From positions 1 through 52,698 of the forward strand of contig JAFYYP010000027.1 of the NCBI GenBank assembly GCA_017557505.1: 52,698 bases of DNA, given 5' to 3'. Position 1 is the stretch's first letter, and every line of letters starts with the position of its first letter. The position numbers and the translations under genes were made by a program. Shown piece by piece: positions 50,601 through 52,698 of the stretch. A model generated the notes under the pieces. That model did no database searches and was not told the origin of the DNA. It saw only the letters and a list, made by a program, of their open reading frames with translations. This stretch comes from Bacillota bacterium (GTDB lineage: Bacteria > Bacillota > Clostridia > Peptostreptococcales > Anaerovoracaceae).

Positions 50601-52698
50601 TTATTTCGTCGAAAGCATCGACGTACTTGACCTTGTTGGCTATGACTATGTGGGATCCAACCCGGCATTTGCTGCCAATGGGGAACTTCATGGCGTAGAC
50701 GAGGTCAGTTTCTACTATGATCGCCAGGTGTTTTCGTTAAACTTCATGGATGGCGCATATTACGATGGTAATGGAAACCGCATTACCACTGAAGCCAGCC
50801 AAGGACAGTTCGAAGAGATCGAGAATATCGCGTATGGAACAGATCTGAGTTCCTATAATAAGGGCGGATCAAATTATGAAAGCCACGTTCCGACTGCTCG
50901 TGAAGGTTATGTCTTCGAAGGTTGGTACGTTGATGATGCTTGCACGCATCCATACACTTTCGACACTATGACGGAAGGCGGCGTGACAGTATATGCCAGA
51001 TGGCGTCAAATCCAGTTCCGTGTATTCCTGCATCCGAACGCAGGAACCGATCCCACGCTTGATTGGGGTTCTGTTTCACAGGAAATGAATTTCCGTGTCA
51101 ATTACGGCGGAAAAATCTCGGTACCAACAGGTAAGCGTACTGGATATGAATTTTACGGTTGGTACACAGATTCTGGATTTAACAATGCATTCACTGCAAA
51201 CGCACAGATCCGAAGCGGTAGTGCATACGATAAAACTTCCGACTTCACTGATCCGATGGACAAGTGGGGCAATGGAGCAACAACGAATGGCGACGTTAAT
51301 CGTTTCTGGATCACAGAGAAATTTGAGCTCTGGGCCAAGTGGAGTGAGATCATCGTTGGTGCTGACGGCATCGGCGTGACTTATGATGCAAACGGCGGAT
51401 CCAACGCCCCGGAGAATAATACAGCACTCTATAAGGATAACACCTCTGTGAATGCAGGGGCTGCGTCTACGGCTCCCGAGGGTAAGGTGTTTGATCACTG
51501 GGTACTGCAGACTTGGAATGGAAGTGCCTATGTTGATACTGAGACTACAGTGCTTCCCGGCGGACCGTTTACCGTCCTCAAGAACGATGCGAAGATCACG
51601 GACGCAACAACTGGAGCGGTTGTCCAACCGGAGCAGGTTGTTGAAACAGGAAAATACAACTATACGATTCAGCTGAAAGCTGTCTATAAAGATAAAGAAG
51701 AAGAAACTCCGACCCACATCGACTGGTACAGCAACTATGGTACTGAGAACGATGGCATGGGTAGGCTATATTATTCCAATACAGGAATAAAGATCAATGA
51801 GGCCGTAAATATCCTTGGCGCACAGACCCGTACGGGTTATGCCTTCAAGGGTTGGACTAAGACCAAGGGTGGTACTACTGCGGACTTCCTGATTTGGGAC
51901 GGTTCGAAGTATACGGATGTTGATGGTAATACTGCGACTCAGGTCGCTGCAGACGAAAAGCAGCCGTATGACAATCTGTTTGCGGTTTGGGAAGAGAACG
52001 AAGTAACCATTAATTATGCGGTCGCAAGCGACAGCACGGATATGGGTACTGTTTCACCCGCATCTGAGACAGTTAAGGTTGAAACTGGTACTGCTAGTGG
52101 TTCTACAGCAACTGCAGTCTCTAGCACATATGTATTCGCCTACTGGACTGTTGATGACGGAACAGATTCGATTAGTACTGATGAACATTACACGCCATCA
52201 AAGAACAATGGTCTCTATGAATCGCATACTTACTATGCGCATTTCAAGCTGAATGAGGCTGAATATGAGGTCCAGTTCTGGTATCAGGACGAAAATCTTG
52301 TGTATCAGCAAGCCACTGATTTGGCGGATACACGTACTGATACGATTGGCGAACTCGTTTCGGCGACAGACGAGGATAAAGGAAAGACTACATACGAAGG
52401 CATTTCTTATACCTTAAATGCAACCGCATCGACACTCAGTGCTACACTTGGTATTTCAGGTACGGTCTTAACACTCAAATTTGATAGAGTTGTTAACGCT
52501 GGACTGACGGTCGAGAAGACCGCATCTCCTGAGAGTGGTGTCGGTGTCGGCGCGACCATCACCTACACGGTCGTCGTAACGAACAGCGGCAACGTAACGG
52601 TGAAGAACATCGTTCTGGAAGACAGCCTCGTAACGCTGACAGACGCCCAGAAGGCAGTCGGCGAGCTGGCGCCTGCCGGAGCGAAGACCATCACCTAC
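47677..52698 (+). CDS. Giant secreted surface protein (partial): acidic repeat region, InlB-type beta repeats, DUF11-like domain
   Basis: The first 1674 codons of a gene that runs off the window. Residues 1-36 are a signal peptide (basic start, hydrophobic core, cleavage likely after VFA). Residues about 41-300 are almost only Glu, Ala and Pro (EEPAE-type units), ending in three DPETG units. A globular part follows (about 303-430). Many Listeria-Bacteroides-type repeats then run to about 1600, seen as GYVFEGWYVDDAC, VTVYARW, GYEFYGWYTDSG, LWAKW and GYAFKGWTKTK. At about 1606 a DUF11-like adhesin repeat begins (LTVEKTASPESG, TYTVVVTNSGN). It is probably a wall-bound adhesin or stalk protein; the anchor is beyond the window. 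The middle is AT-rich compared with both ends and with the neighbours. Confidence 0.9.
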   Translation, partial: MSKLYRTTSWRRVLALALVFIMTLSILGSSGYTVFAEDLMGQDEAPVAEETVTAEPAEAETEEVSQAVESEEAAPPEETEAEPVEAAEEAAPADEAEAGALPEEGETTEDPAEAEGAAEGEAEAEPAASEDPAEEAEAEAEPAEETEEAEAEDPAEVEDEDLTLVEEAAQAIIDDDGADAPAAEKGEEPAEAEEPAEEPAEEPAEEPAEPVEEPEAPAEEPAAGSVVEEFLRGIEAEMEAPAEEPVEGEAIVEGEEGEGEAEPLIDPETGYIIDPETGALIDPETGLPVEEEAEEEPEVVYLTAGQFKSPIKNGARVVVEFGDETFPEGTTMEVVEMDAEDYREAVEGEITDEIANMRAFDITFYDAEGTKIDPLQPISVKISASGLMDETSERSVVHIDDNGDATLVDAITDAKPVEFTADDFSVYVVVETVVPRLTVTFMNGSTEITTKYVKKADTAAEVDKILNDPGAGTIPAGQVFKGWTTEANYTSKTTFMTIAEVRSDAMRRAAALTTEDGEVTYYAAMFKQYVVTYKAPTSLEIENAPLIVIGTETVEIPSRETNGDYTVNMGYSTDNSHNFEGWKVIEGLSNVTSPSGTTASTVFPNGTEITIKGDVEFSTVAPEGHWLVFFENGKGATYNAPRFVESGDVTSNDGLLEMKRLGYVFDNWYDESQVNITYTYEQDGVTVKSYSATKRDNATPYEFGHEIDETTNLYAIWNAIGNANYTVLIWKQNVAGDGYDFVESVTVKNAAVGSTPNVVNTTTGQVTGAEKTIGTGFHFEGTDQAEKTVAPEGNTVVNVYWDRTEYTLRFQVYGYTYTVSTGDNDNSPEKYGDVNGQKARVYWNNGAFRTSNSRWGTVYNGTVYTRSNNQSWQTIKEITKLYQQDISDNFPIVGTNGVTYNNGERWMPQNSSLFNDVVVYLDVMPSESITFHLDSNSHPTRTIHYYVEALPGQTGTSTFGTNSYVLLDTITANLGYFVESIDVLDLVGYDYVGSNPAFAANGELHGVDEVSFYYDRQVFSLNFMDGAYYDGNGNRITTEASQGQFEEIENIAYGTDLSSYNKGGSNYESHVPTAREGYVFEGWYVDDACTHPYTFDTMTEGGVTVYARWRQIQFRVFLHPNAGTDPTLDWGSVSQEMNFRVNYGGKISVPTGKRTGYEFYGWYTDSGFNNAFTANAQIRSGSAYDKTSDFTDPMDKWGNGATTNGDVNRFWITEKFELWAKWSEIIVGADGIGVTYDANGGSNAPENNTALYKDNTSVNAGAASTAPEGKVFDHWVLQTWNGSAYVDTETTVLPGGPFTVLKNDAKITDATTGAVVQPEQVVETGKYNYTIQLKAVYKDKEEETPTHIDWYSNYGTENDGMGRLYYSNTGIKINEAVNILGAQTRTGYAFKGWTKTKGGTTADFLIWDGSKYTDVDGNTATQVAADEKQPYDNLFAVWEENEVTINYAVASDSTDMGTVSPASETVKVETGTASGSTATAVSSTYVFAYWTVDDGTDSISTDEHYTPSKNNGLYESHTYYAHFKLNEAEYEVQFWYQDENLVYQQATDLADTRTDTIGELVSATDEDKGKTTYEGISYTLNATASTLSATLGISGTVLTLKFDRVVNAGLTVEKTASPESGVGVGATITYTVVVTNSGNVTVKNIVLEDSLVTLTDAQKAVGELAPAGAKTITY

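Overview
The window looks like the chromosome of an anaerobic member of the Clostridia (Firmicutes) with a fairly high GC content. The main signs are the dcw cluster opened by mraZ, the dnaX-ybaB-recR order, the 2-hydroxyacyl-CoA dehydratase-like/YedF/DUF3343 set, and class A and class B PBPs of Gram-positive type. I cannot name the genus. There are no rRNA, tRNA, CRISPR, phage or insertion-sequence signals. Coding density is high, and many neighbouring genes overlap at ATGA, TAATG, GTGA or TGATG junctions.

Layout. (1) 1-3266, mostly minus strand: a D-cysteine desulfhydrase-like PLP enzyme, an M20 amidohydrolase and an AEC-type carrier, divergent from a LysR regulator (3462-4391). (2) 4442-11624, plus: a long run of dnaX (short form), ybaB, recR, an N-acyl-D-amino-acid deacylase, a beta-lactamase-fold serine hydrolase, lgt, a PatB/MalY C-S lyase, and a divergent macro domain fused to a helical module. 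(3) 11728-14307: an ADP-ribosylglycohydrolase, an ATC-hydrolase-like protein on the minus strand, and ychF. (4) 14435-16785: an unrecognised 661-residue protein with tandem repeats, then a small membrane protein. (5) 16817-22278: a tight operon of M20 peptidase, DEDDh exonuclease, fabZ, a DUF6125-like protein, an HD hydrolase, pcp, a Mesh1-like alarmone hydrolase, and a second copy of the helical module found in the macro protein. (6) 22384-25164: a double-cubane-type reductase, YedF, an ATP-dependent activase and a DUF3343 carrier. (7) 25161-29912: two divergent U32 proteins, probably RNA hydroxylases, and an L,D-transpeptidase. (8) 29971-36522: a NYN-LOTUS protein, rnhB, an M20 amidohydrolase, an LD-carboxypeptidase and a class A PBP with extreme low-complexity ends. 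(9) 36733-47339: the dcw cluster mraZ, rsmH, ftsL, ftsI, murF, mraY, murD, ftsW, murG, ftsQ. (10) 47677 to the end: the first 1674 codons of a giant secreted surface protein.

How the genes fit together. Much of the window concerns cell-wall synthesis and recovery of peptides and D-amino acids: the dcw genes, two PBPs, an L,D-transpeptidase, an LD-carboxypeptidase, a D-aminoacylase, three M20 hydrolases and pyroglutamyl peptidase. A second theme is nucleotide signalling or ADP-ribose turnover: macro domain, ADP-ribosylglycohydrolase, alarmone hydrolase and HD hydrolase. The most unusual items are the helical module shared by the macro protein and the protein beside the alarmone hydrolase, the 661-residue repeat protein, and the base-composition mosaic of the surface-protein gene.
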